Below, piece by piece: positions 54,384 to 63,819 of a DNA stretch of 64,000 nucleotides (position 1 is its first letter; the number at the start of each line of letters is the position of its first letter). The notes below the pieces were generated by a model. That model worked only from the letters and a program-made list of their open reading frames with translations, did no database searches and was not told the origin of the DNA. The DNA is from Synechocystis sp. PCC 6714 (GTDB taxonomy: Bacteria > Cyanobacteriota > Cyanobacteriia > Cyanobacteriales > Microcystaceae): NCBI RefSeq assembly GCF_000478825.2, contig NZ_CP007542.1:3038001-3102000 (forward strand), in the 5' to 3' direction. A program made the translations under genes and the position numbers.

Positions 54384-55285
54384 CGCATGGATTGCACTCC
54401 GCTCCAACTGCGGCTGACCCGTTTCCCGTAGGCAATGACTGTGGGGGCTTTTGCTGGTTGGACTTTGCCATCTAGGGCCACGCTGACCAAAGAATTTTCG
54501 TCCTCCTCTTGGTCAAAATGGCTCACCTGAAAAAGTACCTGACCGGGATCGCTCTCATGCCAACCCAATAGGGTCGCGCTGGATTCCGTGTTGTTCTGGG
54601 GCATGGCACTGAGGGTACGGATGGAACCTTTTTGCCAAACAACGCCATAATCGCTGATATCGGAAGAATTAAACGCCCCTTCCATTTGCCGGGCCAATAG
54701 GCGATCGCCGTCCTCAGACCAGGAAGCTGGCAAAAGAATAGAAATTACCCCGGCCATTTCTGGACTATCTTCCCCCACCCTTTGCAGATAGCTGGCAATG
54801 GGGGAGTTGGCCCGCACTACCTGCAGCTTGCCCGTAGCTAAATTTTCAATAAACATTACCCCCAACACCTTGGATTCATAGGAATTAGGCTCCGCCCGCA
54901 CTTCAATGCGACTATAGGCGGCATATTGACCAGAGGGAGACACTAAAGCTGGACTGCGGTAGTAGCGCAACCCTGACTGTTGTTGTTCTGCATAATCCTG
55001 CTGGGTGCGGACAATCCATTCCCAGGGCACCGGGTAGGGACTATCAAGGGGATCCGTTTCCCGTACATCGGTGACATTGAGTAGAAAATGATCGTCGGGA
55101 ACCCCCATCGGGGTAAAACTAAAGGGCCTCAAAACACCGTTCAACAATAGGGGCTCGGGCTGATTAACAGGAAGATTAGCGGCGATCGGCAAATTAGCGA
55201 GGGCTGGGGTAGCGGTGGCGGCAATCATCAGCATGGCAGCGAAGGGGAGACGGGAACGCAGAGCACGGCAAATAGGGGCAATCAT
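54380..55285 (-). CDS. Exported protein with TolB-like repeats, function unknown
   Basis: I use ATG 55285 (MIAPICRALRSRLPFAAMLM, 301 residues) because a proper signal peptide follows: basic residues, then FAAMLMIAATATPALA with cleavage after ALA. The GTG at 55297 is an alternative. The mature protein has segments with a beta-propeller look (SPSGQYAAYSRIEVR, SEDGDRLLARQMEG, ATLLGWHESDPGQVLFQVSHF). It is probably periplasmic. No partner is evident from its neighbours. Confidence 0.62.
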   Translation of the reverse strand: MIAPICRALRSRLPFAAMLMIAATATPALANLPIAANLPVNQPEPLLLNGVLRPFSFTPMGVPDDHFLLNVTDVRETDPLDSPYPVPWEWIVRTQQDYAEQQQSGLRYYRSPALVSPSGQYAAYSRIEVRAEPNSYESKVLGVMFIENLATGKLQVVRANSPIASYLQRVGEDSPEMAGVISILLPASWSEDGDRLLARQMEGAFNSSDISDYGVVWQKGSIRTLSAMPQNNTESSATLLGWHESDPGQVLFQVSHFDQEEDENSLVSVALDGKVQPAKAPTVIAYGKRVSRSWSGVQSMR

Positions 55286-55495
55286 GGGGGACTCCACTCT
55301 GGGGAAACTATTACCACAACCAACTTCAAACCCTAGGTCGGTGAAGAGTTAGTATTGGGGGCAAGTATAGTTTTTTAGTCTGAGATTATTGCCAGAGGTT
55401 CCACAATTGTTAGAAGACTTCACAATTACTCCCACATTAGCCACCGCCGCTGGTTTAGTTTCGTATTTATACTCATATAGCTGCCCCCAAAAGAG

Positions 55496-55526
55496 ACAAA
55501 AAAAAGGGACTAGCAACAAGTCCCAG
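55496..55526 (-). terminator. Intrinsic terminator downstream of cpcG
   Basis: On the minus strand the sequence is GGGACT, a 7-base loop TGTTGCT, AGTCCC and then eight T residues. The 6-bp stem is perfect. It lies about 105 bp after the cpcG stop, within the 343-bp interval before the exported-protein gene; the rest of that interval (55286-55495) holds no gene that I can support. Confidence 0.85.
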
Positions 55527-55628
55527 CGAAACAATTATTGAACTTTTCTGTTTGAGTTTTGCGACAGAAAAATATTTAACTATCCATGCCGGGAATGTAC
55601 TAATCCTTCAACCCTCTGACTTTGATCC

Positions 55629-56378
55629 CTAGCGACGGGGTACAGAAGCTTGGATGTTGATATTTTGGGCAGAAACTTTGGGAATAGTATTGGCGGCAGG
55701 GTTGATACTGCGGGCCATGGCCAGGAAATTCATCGGATTGCCAGCGGTAAGCTTTTTCTCCTGGGGAATAAAACGACGCACTTCGTTTTGCCAAACAATT
55801 TGGGGGAAGCCCAATTGACGACGGTGGTAAGCATCGTACCGGGGAGATTTAATGTTAAAGGGCAATTCACCCGCTTCCCGACCGGGAAGATTGCGACGAC
55901 GTTGGTAAGGTACCGTGTCATAGCCAAAGTTACTGAGATACTCATCGCTGTTGAGTAGGTCGTCGATCAGCCCTTGATAGCCTTTGGTGGCTACGACAAT
56001 GGACCAAGCGATTTTTTCCCGTTCGCTGTAAACGTCCCGTCCTAAAATCTTCTGTACACAATGCTCAACGAAGCGGTAGTTACTATTTTTTTCGTAGAAG
56101 CTATTGCGGAAGGTGTTGGAAAGCAACAATCCCCGCACAAAATCCCGTACAGTGATTTGGCCGTTACGCAGTTGGGACTCAAGGATTTTTTCCCTGTCCC
56201 ACTTGAACGCATGGAAAAAGATTTGACGATAGGCCGCCTCGATCAGGTTATCCATGTCGGTGCTGGAGAGGATGTTTTCGGTGGTGAAAACAACAGGCTT
56301 CTCTTCAGAGCCAACTTCATAACCTTCAACCCTCACATTCTGACTTTTGGGGGCGTAGTTCAATAGGGGAAGAGCCAA
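55629..56378 (-). CDS. cpcG: Phycobilisome rod-core linker CpcG
   Basis: A 249-residue linker with one phycobilisome linker domain (residues about 20-180): [82 protein letters not shown] and [20 protein letters not shown]. The C-terminal segment lacks a hydrophobic helix, so it resembles CpcG1, which attaches phycocyanin rods to the allophycocyanin core, rather than the membrane-associated CpcG2/CpcL. It is transcribed alone, with a clear terminator downstream. Confidence 0.94.
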   Translation of the reverse strand: MALPLLNYAPKSQNVRVEGYEVGSEEKPVVFTTENILSSTDMDNLIEAAYRQIFFHAFKWDREKILESQLRNGQITVRDFVRGLLLSNTFRNSFYEKNSNYRFVEHCVQKILGRDVYSEREKIAWSIVVATKGYQGLIDDLLNSDEYLSNFGYDTVPYQRRRNLPGREAGELPFNIKSPRYDAYHRRQLGFPQIVWQNEVRRFIPQEKKLTAGNPMNFLAMARSINPAANTIPKVSAQNINIQASVPRR

Positions 56379-56560
56379 GTGTAAACCTCCGTGATCTTAA
56401 GAAGAGCTTGATAATGAGTTAGTTTAAATAATAAGGGCGAAGGGTCCTGATCGTTGGCAAATATTACAATTTATTACAATTGTTAGCCTTTGGCCGTTGT
56501 AGCTCATTTCCCAGGAATTAGCCTTGATGCACTAATCTCTCCCTCCTGGGAAAGGTAGCA

Positions 56561-57139
56561 CTACCAACCGCAGAATTGTTCGTAGGTCGGGGAAGGGGTT
56601 GTCGGCACTGAGCTATCTTCCTTAACCCGCATTTCCGTGCAATAGGTGGCGGTGTTGAAACCTCCGAACCTTTGCACAGTGCTGGTTCTTAGGCGCATAT
56701 CCGGGTTGGCAAACCAAAACCGTTCAATGGTAGTCATGGTTTCATAGTCTGTCACTAGTACTAGGGCGTCTTCTTCGTCGATGTGATAGCGACCGGCGAT
56801 GGGCACAATTTCCGCATAACCCCGTTCCCTCAACAACAGACCCTGTTGGGGATTGTCTTCTTCGGGGATGAGGGCAAAAACCGTTGTGCCTTCGTGGTTT
56901 TCATCTTCTTTATCCCAGGCCATGGCGCTTTCCCAGCGGACAAAGGCTCCGCCTACGGTCTTAGTGGGGTCACAGTTGTGCAGCTGGCAGATCTCGATGA
57001 TCTTTGGGTCATCAGCGGCTAGGGCTTCAACAAAAATTTCTGAAGTGCCCGTTTCGGCCCGACGGAAGGCCAGGTGGTGGGTGGTCCGTTGCGATCGCCA
57101 ATTGCCGGAACTATTGCGAAAAAACTCCATGGCATCCAC
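56561..57139 (-). CDS. cpcS: CpcS/CpeS-family phycobilin lyase
   Basis: A 192-residue lipocalin-fold protein of the CpcS/CpeS family: MEFFRNSSGNWRSQRTTHHLAFRR, RWESAMAWDKEDE, TVFALIPEEDN, GYAEIVPIAGRYHIDEEDALVL, ERFWFANPDMRLRTSTV and TYCTEMRV. These enzymes attach phycocyanobilin to a conserved cysteine of phycobiliprotein subunits. It lies 182 bp upstream of cpcG on the same strand, consistent with a phycobilisome function. Which of the CpcS/CpcU paralogues it represents cannot be settled from sequence alone. Confidence 0.88.
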   Translation of the reverse strand: MDAMEFFRNSSGNWRSQRTTHHLAFRRAETGTSEIFVEALAADDPKIIEICQLHNCDPTKTVGGAFVRWESAMAWDKEDENHEGTTVFALIPEEDNPQQGLLLRERGYAEIVPIAGRYHIDEEDALVLVTDYETMTTIERFWFANPDMRLRTSTVQRFGGFNTATYCTEMRVKEDSSVPTTPSPTYEQFCGW

Positions 57140-57231
57140 GATGATTAACTCCTGAAAATTAAATAGGGATCAAAAAAACAATAATTAGGCTGGTGGAAAG
57201 TTTGTCGCCAAGTATTAGCCTGGGGAACTTT

Positions 57232-57350
57232 CACTAAGAGACTGTTTACGAAGTTTTAGTTTGCCCCCTACATCTCCCAATGCCGGAGGATTGTTATTTA
57301 GCTTCCCCAAAACTTTGGGGAACCAGGGGGACTTTATAAATGCTCTCTAA
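57232..57350. repeat. Dispersed G/C-tract repeat (copy B)
   Basis: The intergenic sequence between the lyase and pratA genes has GCCCCCTACATCTCCCAATGCC, CCCCAAAACTTTGGGG (a hairpin) and CCAGGGGGACTTTATAA. Inverted, its order of tracts matches copy A at 18868-18995. It has no coding capacity. The assignment was made by eye. Confidence 0.4.
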
Positions 57351-58498
57351 AGATTATCCAGCTTTTCTTGAGTCCGGTCACGGCCGGGGATATTGCCCTG
57401 GGTTTGATAAAGTTTTTCGGCTTCTCCAAAGGACTTTTTTGCCAGGTCAGTTTTCCCATCAACGAGGTAGGCTTCCCCCAGCAGATAGTGAAAATCGGCG
57501 TTAGTGGGTTGCAGACGGGTTAGATCCCGAAAAACCCAAACTGCTTCGGCAGGGTTATCCAGCTCCAAATACATCCGGCCAGTGCCTATTTTAGCGGCGA
57601 TCGCCGTGGGTTCATTGCGGAGGGCTTGTTTATAGGCATCCAGGGCCCCGGCAAAATTCCCTTCCTGTTCCAGCAGTTCTGCCCAGGTAAGGTATAGGGA
57701 AAAACTACGCCAATCAGGATTGAGCCTGGGTTCTAACACTCTGCGGGCCGCCACCAGATCCCCCTGGGCCAGATAGGCTTTACCCAGTTGCAAGTTCAGT
57801 TCGGAACGGTTAGGAAATAATCTGAGAGCCTGATTATTGAAGGTGATTAACTGTTCATACTCATTGCTCTGGAGGAGGGCCGCCCCCATCATCACCGCCG
57901 CTTCTTCATTATCCGATTGCAAACGATGAATTTCGTTATACAGTTGACGCACTCGGTTGTAGTCTCCCTGCTGGAGCATGATGACCCCCAGGGCAAGGCG
58001 ATATTTAACTGACTGCGGGGAATTGGGACCTAAACTGATGGCAGTGGCATAGGCGCTGGCGGCTTCGTTTAACAATCCCTGGCGCGCGTAACTAAATCCT
58101 AAACCATCGTAATATTCAGGATTATTGGGATTTACCCGCAAAGCCTGCTGAAAACTTTGGCTTGCCTCGGCAAATTGTCCCTGGCGAGCGTAGAGATAAC
58201 CCATGCTGCCAAACAGTTCTGCGTTTTCCCCGTCTAACATGGCCGCCTGTTGGTAAATGGCGATCGCCTGGGGAAAATTACCGTTATCCACATAGGCCTT
58301 GCCTTGGCGCAGTAGCTCATTGAACTGCCTTCTATCATCGGCCGCTGAGCGTTGAGCCAGCAGGGGGTTAACGTTGGGATGGCGGTTGAACTCAGTGGGG
58401 ATGGAAGATTGAGCCAACACAGTGGCACTGAATAACAGGGGAATTAAACTGCCTCCCATCAATATTTGTCTGCCTGACCAGAGGTAGCGTAAATTCAT
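57347..58498 (-). CDS. pratA: TPR protein PratA, photosystem II assembly factor
   Basis: From ATG 58498 (MNLRYLWSGRQILMGGSLIP) the protein has 383 residues, the length I recall for PratA; an upstream 26-residue extension is rejected. An N-terminal hydrophobic segment is an export signal. The rest is a chain of about nine tetratricopeptide repeats (for example AIAIYQQAAMLDGENAELFG, ASQSFQQALRVNPNNPEYYD). PratA binds the D1 C-terminus in the periplasm and supplies manganese early in photosystem II assembly. The assignment uses length, signal and neighbourhood. Confidence 0.82.
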   Translation of the reverse strand: MNLRYLWSGRQILMGGSLIPLLFSATVLAQSSIPTEFNRHPNVNPLLAQRSAADDRRQFNELLRQGKAYVDNGNFPQAIAIYQQAAMLDGENAELFGSMGYLYARQGQFAEASQSFQQALRVNPNNPEYYDGLGFSYARQGLLNEAASAYATAISLGPNSPQSVKYRLALGVIMLQQGDYNRVRQLYNEIHRLQSDNEEAAVMMGAALLQSNEYEQLITFNNQALRLFPNRSELNLQLGKAYLAQGDLVAARRVLEPRLNPDWRSFSLYLTWAELLEQEGNFAGALDAYKQALRNEPTAIAAKIGTGRMYLELDNPAEAVWVFRDLTRLQPTNADFHYLLGEAYLVDGKTDLAKKSFGEAEKLYQTQGNIPGRDRTQEKLDNL

Positions 58499-58764
58499 TG
58501 AAAAACTGGTGGTGAAACTCCGCCCCGAAGGACGGCTTGGCATTTGCTTAACTTGGTTTAATTTTGCTTTAGACAAAAAAGGCCTAGAGACGGTTCATTC
58601 GCCCCCGGTCTCACCCCACACCACATTGGCGATTACCTTGACCATTGGCCACGGGTTCACGCCCGCATCAGTGTACAACAAACTTTTGCTTCTGGGAAAA
58701 TTGCCCCTGGCCTTAGGGTGGCTCAATGCTCTCAAACCCTTTAGACATAGACCTTTCACCAAGA

Positions 58765-59742
58765 TTACTTGAGAGTTGCTGGACTGGTATTTTCAGAACG
58801 TTCGTAAGCTTCCACAATCCTTTGCACCAGGGGATGACGCACCACATCCGCTTGATTAAGGTAACAGAATGCAACCCCTTCCACATCCTTGAGGATGGTT
58901 TGGGCCACTTGCAAACCCGATTTTTGGTAATTGGGTAAATCGGTTTGGGTTATATCGCCAGTAACAATCATTTTCGAGCCAAAACCAAGGCGGGTTAAGA
59001 CCATTTTCAGTTGGGCTGGGGTGGTGTTTTGGGCTTCATCCACAATCACAAAGGCATTGGTCAAAGTTCTTCCCCGCATATAGGCCAGGGGCGCCACTTC
59101 AATTTTGCCTCGCTCCATCAAATCGGGAATTTTTTCCGGTTCTATGAATTCATAGAGGGCATCGTAGAGGGGGCGCAAAAACGGATCAACTTTTTGTTGC
59201 AAATCCCCCGGCAGAAAACCTAATTTTTCCCCCGCTTCCACCGCTGGTCGAGTCAAAATCAGGCGATCGCATTCATTATTCAACAGCGCTTGCACCGCCA
59301 GCACCGCTGCCAGAAAAGTTTTCCCTGTCCCCGCTGGGCCAATGCAAAACGTCACATCATGTTTTTGGATCGCTTTAATGTATTGTCGTTGCCGAAAGGT
59401 TTTGGCGCGGACAGTCTCCCCCCGGCGGGTTTTAGCCAACACCGTTTGTTGTAGGGCCTGATATTCTTCCTGTTTGCCCGTATCCAATGCATGGAAAGCT
59501 GTCATCAAATCGGGACGGGAAATGGCCTTGGCACTCTGCCAGTAGGGAGCGAGGGATTGGAGCACGGCCATAACCCTAGCCACGGCTTTTTCGGTGCCGA
59601 CCACCATCAGTTCCTGCCCCCGTAGAATTAACTTTGCACCGGTATGGTGGGCCAAATAGGTCAGGTTATCTTCTCCGCTTCCTGCTAAGGCGATCGCACT
59701 TTCCGGGCTGGGCAATGGCAGGGTGGCGGTAGTTTGGGACAT
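58765..59742 (-). CDS. phoH: PhoH-family ATPase
   Basis: A 325-residue protein. A KH-like N-terminal region (GAKLILRGQELMVVGTEKAV) precedes the PhoH ATPase domain: QRQYIKAIQKHDVTFCIGPAGTGKTFLA with Walker A, LTRPAVEAGEKLGFLPGDL, AFVIVDEAQNTTPAQLKMVLTRLG with Walker B, and MIVTGDITQTDLP. PhoH-like proteins are linked to RNA metabolism and phosphate stress, with the precise role unsettled. It ends 266 bp before the pratA start. Confidence 0.92.
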   Translation of the reverse strand: MSQTTATLPLPSPESAIALAGSGEDNLTYLAHHTGAKLILRGQELMVVGTEKAVARVMAVLQSLAPYWQSAKAISRPDLMTAFHALDTGKQEEYQALQQTVLAKTRRGETVRAKTFRQRQYIKAIQKHDVTFCIGPAGTGKTFLAAVLAVQALLNNECDRLILTRPAVEAGEKLGFLPGDLQQKVDPFLRPLYDALYEFIEPEKIPDLMERGKIEVAPLAYMRGRTLTNAFVIVDEAQNTTPAQLKMVLTRLGFGSKMIVTGDITQTDLPNYQKSGLQVAQTILKDVEGVAFCYLNQADVVRHPLVQRIVEAYERSENTSPATLK

Positions 59743-59783
59743 AAATGGAGTAACTCAGAAGGGGTTTGAGTCGAGTATATGCC

Positions 59784-60611
59784 CTAGGCAACGGACCTTG
59801 CCATCCACTGTCTAAATGCCAAACTAATCAGATAGGCAATGCTAGCCACCAAAATAATGGTCGCTCCGGAAGAAAGGTTGAAACTGTAGGAAAGTGCCAA
59901 CCCAAAAGTGCAAAAGATTATACCCAGACCACTGGCCACTGCCATCATTTGGGGCACATCCCGCACATACTGACCGGCGATCGCCGCCGGAATACTCAAC
60001 AGGGCAATAACCATAATTAATCCCACCAACTGCATCACCATCACCACCGTTAAAGCAATGGCTGCCACTAGGGTTAAATAAAGAATATCCACCGGCAAAT
60101 TACGGGTGGTGGCATAGATGGGATCGAAGGAAATGGCCAAAAACTCCTTGTACAGCAGAAATAAAAGAATAATGATCACAAGGTCTAGGCCGGCCATGAG
60201 CCAGAGTTCCTGTCGGGGCACCGTCAAAATACTGCCAAACAAATAACTAGCTACATCGGCTTTATAGCCCTTGGTTAAATCAATCAACATAATGCCGATC
60301 GCCATGCCCAGGGCCCACATCACTCCAATTAAAGTGTCACTGCGCTGTTGATATTTCCTCGCTACCCAACCCATAGCTAAGGCCATCACTAAGGAAAAAC
60401 CAAATGCTCCCCAGAGGGGATTAAAGGCAAAATAGTAGCCTAAACCAATGCCTCCATAGGCAGCATGGGCTACACCGCCACTAATGAAAACCATGCGGTT
60501 AATGACAATGAAAGAGCCAATTAATCCACAGGCTAAGCTGACCAGCAAACTGGCTACGATGGCGTTTTGCATAAATTCGTATTGCAACGCCTGAGTCAGG
60601 GTCTCAATCAT
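59784..60611 (-). CDS. znuB: Zinc ABC transporter permease ZnuB
   Basis: I start at ATG 60611 (MIETLTQALQYEFMQNAIVA), giving 275 residues; the longer frame overlaps znuC for 100 bp and is non-conserved. Eight to nine hydrophobic helices with the ABC-3 family motifs SFIVINRMVFISGGVAHAAYGGIGLGYY and later MQLVGLIMVIALLSIPAAIAGQYV. It forms the membrane channel for periplasmic zinc delivered by ZnuA. Its start overlaps the znuC end by 8 bp, so it is cotranscribed. Confidence 0.92.
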   Translation of the reverse strand: MIETLTQALQYEFMQNAIVASLLVSLACGLIGSFIVINRMVFISGGVAHAAYGGIGLGYYFAFNPLWGAFGFSLVMALAMGWVARKYQQRSDTLIGVMWALGMAIGIMLIDLTKGYKADVASYLFGSILTVPRQELWLMAGLDLVIIILLFLLYKEFLAISFDPIYATTRNLPVDILYLTLVAAIALTVVMVMQLVGLIMVIALLSIPAAIAGQYVRDVPQMMAVASGLGIIFCTFGLALSYSFNLSSGATIILVASIAYLISLAFRQWMARSVA

Positions 60612-61431
60612 GGTGACACTCCACAGAATGACCTTGACCATTGGTTCCGTCCAGCACAGGTAAAGCCAGGTCATGGCTAGGGAAAACCCGATGGGGCACA
60701 CCATGGGCAATTAAATCCACTGGACATTGATAGGTGGCTTCAATCATCTGGGGGGTGATAAATTTTTCTTGGTGGTAGTGCAAACTGCGGTTTAGACAAC
60801 CGACGGTTTTGACATAGCGGGAAATGGCCCCTAGGTCGTGGGAAATCATCACAATGGTCATGGTTTGATTCAGTTCCCCCAACAACTCGTAAATGCTTTT
60901 TTGCACCTTACTGTCCACATTGGCGGTGGGTTCGTCCAGCAATAAAATCTTTGGTTGGGAAGCCAAGGCCCTAGCAATATAAACCCGTTGCCGTTGTCCC
61001 CCAGATAAAGCTCCCAGCGGGCGATCGCCCAAATCTCCCATACCTACCTGTTCCAAACAACGACGCACAATGGCTTCATCCTGCTGGTGATAACGGCGAA
61101 ATAATTTGCCCCGCCCCAGGCGACCCATCCTTACCACATCCAATACCCGCACTGGAAACGCCCGGTCAAACTCCAACCATTGGGGCACATAACCCACGTA
61201 GCGTCGCCCCTGTTCCACTGGGCGTCCAAGGATTTGCACTTTGCCTTGCTGGGGTTTGATTAAGCCCAACAGCACTTTGAGCAGAGTGGTTTTTCCCCCT
61301 CCATTGGGGCCAATTAAACCGAGAAAATCCCTTTCCTCTACTTGCAGGTCAATATTTTCCAGTACTGGGTTGCCATCGTAGCCGGCGGACAAATTTTCAA
61401 CGGTAATTACAGGGGGAGAATGGCTGACCAT
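60604..61431 (-). CDS. znuC: Zinc ABC transporter ATP-binding protein ZnuC
   Basis: An ABC ATPase of 275 residues from ATG 61431 (MVSHSPPVITVENLSAGYDG); starts at 61467 or 61485 would overlap znuA and cannot be excluded. It has Walker A GPNGGGKTT, the Q-loop region YVGYVPQWLEFDRAFP, signature ALSGGQRQRVYIARAL, Walker B ILLLDEPTANVDSKVQ and an H-loop VMISHDLGAIS. The FPVRVLDVV segment is typical of metal-type ATPases. It energises ZnuB. The C-terminus has a cysteine/histidine-rich extension. Confidence 0.92.
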   Translation of the reverse strand: MVSHSPPVITVENLSAGYDGNPVLENIDLQVEERDFLGLIGPNGGGKTTLLKVLLGLIKPQQGKVQILGRPVEQGRRYVGYVPQWLEFDRAFPVRVLDVVRMGRLGRGKLFRRYHQQDEAIVRRCLEQVGMGDLGDRPLGALSGGQRQRVYIARALASQPKILLLDEPTANVDSKVQKSIYELLGELNQTMTIVMISHDLGAISRYVKTVGCLNRSLHYHQEKFITPQMIEATYQCPVDLIAHGVPHRVFPSHDLALPVLDGTNGQGHSVECHHD

Positions 61432-61444
61432 GGAGGCATTAGCA

Positions 61445-62446
61445 TTAGGGCTGGGCACTGTTAGCATTGGCGATTTTTTGGGCAACGGATTTAAGATTGC
61501 TAGACCAATCGGCGGCTAAAGGATCGAGTAACTCCACCCCCGTCCCAATTTCAGCGGCGATCGCCTCGGCACTTTTAGTACTAAATTGGGTTTCTCCAAA
61601 CACAACCCTCAAATTATTTTCCTTGGCCGTATCGATTAACTGTTTCAATTCCTGGGCGCTGGGCTCTTGGCCCTCCACCTCAATGGGAATTTGCACTAGG
61701 TTGTAATCCCGAGCAAAGTAAGCCCAAGAAGGATGGAAAACAATAAATTTTCTTTGGGGTAAGGGCTCCAGGGTTTGTCGCAATTCCTGATCTAACTGCC
61801 CAACTTCTTCGATGAACTTAGCTAAATTAGCCTCATACTGTGCACGATTATCCGGGTCAAGCTCCGCCAATCCCTTGGCGATCGTTGTGGCCTGCTGTTT
61901 TACCAGGGTGGGAGATAACCAAATATGGGGATCCACCACCATCACTGCTCCCATGGCCTTTTCCTTTTCTGACTCTGACCCATGGTCGTGGCCGTGGTCA
62001 CCGTGCCCTTCCTCCTCCCCATGACCATGCTCCTCCATCTCCAAGGGATTAATGCCTTCAGCGGAATCAATCAAAACCAGATTGGCATTGGCAGCCTTGA
62101 CCTTCTCTAGCCAGGGTTGCTCAAACCCAAGACCGATTAAAACATAGGCTTCAGCTTCACTCAGGGCTGCCAATTGTTGCGGTTTCGGCTCGTAGGTGTG
62201 AGGATCATTATTACCAGGCACCAGGACGTTGACTCGAACCAAGTCACCACCAATTTTTTCCAAAAAGTATTGTTGGGGAGGGATACTTACCGTAATATCC
62301 ATGGCTTCCACCGATGGGGCATCCCCAGATTGGCCATTTTGCCCAATTTGTTCAACGGCAGACTGACAGCCTAGGGTTCCTAAACCCACAATTACGGCAA
62401 GACCAAAGGATTGGACAAAGCGGGGGACAGTGGGCAAAATGAACAT
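61445..62446 (-). CDS. znuA: Zinc ABC transporter substrate-binding lipoprotein ZnuA
   Basis: From ATG 62446 (MFILPTVPRFVQSFGLAVIV) the protein has 333 residues with a lipobox-like LGTLGC (Cys27), suggesting a lipid-anchored periplasmic protein. Metal ligands are visible at H83 (NNDPHTYEP) and H174 (VDPHIWLSP), plus HPSWAYFARDY. Residues 139-162 form a His/Glu/Asp-rich loop (GHGDHGHDHG), diagnostic of zinc-specific ZnuA rather than manganese-type MntC. It is the first gene of znuABC, transcribed divergently from zur. Confidence 0.94.
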   Translation of the reverse strand: MFILPTVPRFVQSFGLAVIVGLGTLGCQSAVEQIGQNGQSGDAPSVEAMDITVSIPPQQYFLEKIGGDLVRVNVLVPGNNDPHTYEPKPQQLAALSEAEAYVLIGLGFEQPWLEKVKAANANLVLIDSAEGINPLEMEEHGHGEEEGHGDHGHDHGSESEKEKAMGAVMVVDPHIWLSPTLVKQQATTIAKGLAELDPDNRAQYEANLAKFIEEVGQLDQELRQTLEPLPQRKFIVFHPSWAYFARDYNLVQIPIEVEGQEPSAQELKQLIDTAKENNLRVVFGETQFSTKSAEAIAAEIGTGVELLDPLAADWSSNLKSVAQKIANANSAQP

Positions 62447-62514
62447 TACCAATGTGCAATACAGTGAAGATCGAGCCGACGGGAAATTCATCCCCGCGGA
62501 GCTCAATAACAAAC

Positions 62515-62527
62515 GATAATCGTTATC
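62515..62527. promoter_or_regulatory. Zur-box-like palindrome between znuA and zur
   Basis: GATAATCGTTATC is an inverted repeat (GATAA-TCG-TTATC), extended by a T-A-rich flank, close to the Fur/Zur consensus core TGATAATnATTATCA. It lies 69 bp from the znuA ATG and 25 bp before the zur ATG, so zinc-loaded Zur bound here could repress both divergent transcripts. Zur control of znuABC is established in cyanobacteria. This exact site is inferred. Confidence 0.75.
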
Positions 62528-62551
62528 ATTGCATAATTCCTCGCCATTGTC

Positions 62552-62968
62552 ATGAGTCTTTCCCCCCCCTCCCTTGCCATTCGTCTAGAAGCCCTGACGG
62601 TTAACCAACGATTAGTACTCCAAGCTTTACAGAGGGAGACGGAACCGCTTTCAGCTCAGGACCTGTTCACCAAACTGAGGGAGACCAAGAAAATTGGTTT
62701 AGCCACCGTGTACCGGGCTTTGGAAGCCCTCAAATTGGCGGGGTTTATCCAACACCAAGCCACCATGACGGGGGAATTGCTTTACCAAACCTTAGAGCAG
62801 GACCAACATTGTCTGACCTGTTTACAGTGTGGGGAATCGGTACCAATTCAGGGTTGCCCAGTCCAATCCCTGGAAGAAAATTTGCAGACTAATTATTCGT
62901 TTCGGATTTACTACCACACCCTAGAATTCTTCGGACTTTGTCAACTCTGTGCCAAGGGCAATGATTAG
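62552..62968 (+). CDS. zur: Zinc uptake regulator Zur (Fur family)
   Basis: A 138-residue Fur-family repressor. The winged helix (residues 15-75) has GLATVYRALEALKLAGFI as the recognition helix. Structural zinc cysteines are C90/C93 (CLQCG) and C130/C133 (CQLCA); C87 is an additional cysteine. Divergent position to znuABC with a palindromic operator between them supports Zur rather than Fur or PerR. It represses zinc import when zinc is sufficient. Confidence 0.92.
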   Translation: MSLSPPSLAIRLEALTVNQRLVLQALQRETEPLSAQDLFTKLRETKKIGLATVYRALEALKLAGFIQHQATMTGELLYQTLEQDQHCLTCLQCGESVPIQGCPVQSLEENLQTNYSFRIYYHTLEFFGLCQLCAKGND

Positions 62969-63141
62969 GATTGGGCGATTAGTACAATTATTTTTATTCC
63001 CACCCCGTGGTCTTTTTGGGCAAGGGTGGTCTTGAAATAAAACCATTTGCCGGGAGAGGATTGATCTGTCTTGTGGGCCGATAGAATATCTTCTTGAGTT
63101 CTAGATGCAAAGCCACCGGGATTTAAGGCCCAGTTTTTTTG

Positions 63142-63819
63142 ATGAATTTTTTGCTTACCAATGATGACGGCATTGACGCCCCTGGTATTGAGGCTCTCTA
63201 TAGGGCCCTCGGTCAAAGGGGAATGTGGGTGGCCCCCAAAGATCAGCATTCTGGCTGCGGCCATAAAGTAACCACTGACCAGGCGATCGCTGTGGAGCAG
63301 AGGGGAAAAGATCGCTATGCCGTGGATGGCACTCCGGCGGACTGTACCCGTTTGGGGGTTGCCCATTTTTACCCGGAAGTTGATTGGGTAATAGCAGGTA
63401 TTAATGCGGGGGGCAATATGGGTATTGATTCTTACCTATCTGGCACGGTGGCCGCGGTGCGGGAGGCGGCTATCCTTGGCCATAAGGCGATCGCCATTTC
63501 CCACTGGATTAATAAACCCCGTACCATTGATTGGGACTGGGCTTCCCGCTGGTCGGCGGTGGTATTGAAAACCCTTTGGCAACAGGAATTACCCCCCCAA
63601 CATTTTTGGAATGTGAACTTGCCCCATTGGCAGGCCGGCGATCCGGAGCCGGAGATTATTTTTTGTGAACCTAGTCGGGATCCTCTACCCGTGGCATTTA
63701 CCAAAGAAGGGTCAAATTTCTTTTATCGGGGAGAATATAGCCAACGACCCCGAAAACCGGGAACGGATATTGACGTTTGTTTTTCTGGCAACATTGCCAT
63801 CACTCAATTGGGAGTTTAA
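63142..63819 (+). CDS. surE: 5'-nucleotidase SurE
   Basis: A 225-residue protein from ATG 63142 (MNFLLTNDDGIDAPGIEAL), preferred over the TTG one codon earlier. The metal-binding D8-D9 (TNDDG), the DQHSGCGHKVT serine/histidine loop, VDGTPADCTRLG and INAGGNMGIDSYLSGTVAAVREA are all present. SurE dephosphorylates nucleoside monophosphates and is linked to stationary-phase survival. The protein is slightly shorter than the 250-260 residues of many SurE proteins, but the C-terminus appears natural. Confidence 0.93.
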   Translation: MNFLLTNDDGIDAPGIEALYRALGQRGMWVAPKDQHSGCGHKVTTDQAIAVEQRGKDRYAVDGTPADCTRLGVAHFYPEVDWVIAGINAGGNMGIDSYLSGTVAAVREAAILGHKAIAISHWINKPRTIDWDWASRWSAVVLKTLWQQELPPQHFWNVNLPHWQAGDPEPEIIFCEPSRDPLPVAFTKEGSNFFYRGEYSQRPRKPGTDIDVCFSGNIAITQLGV

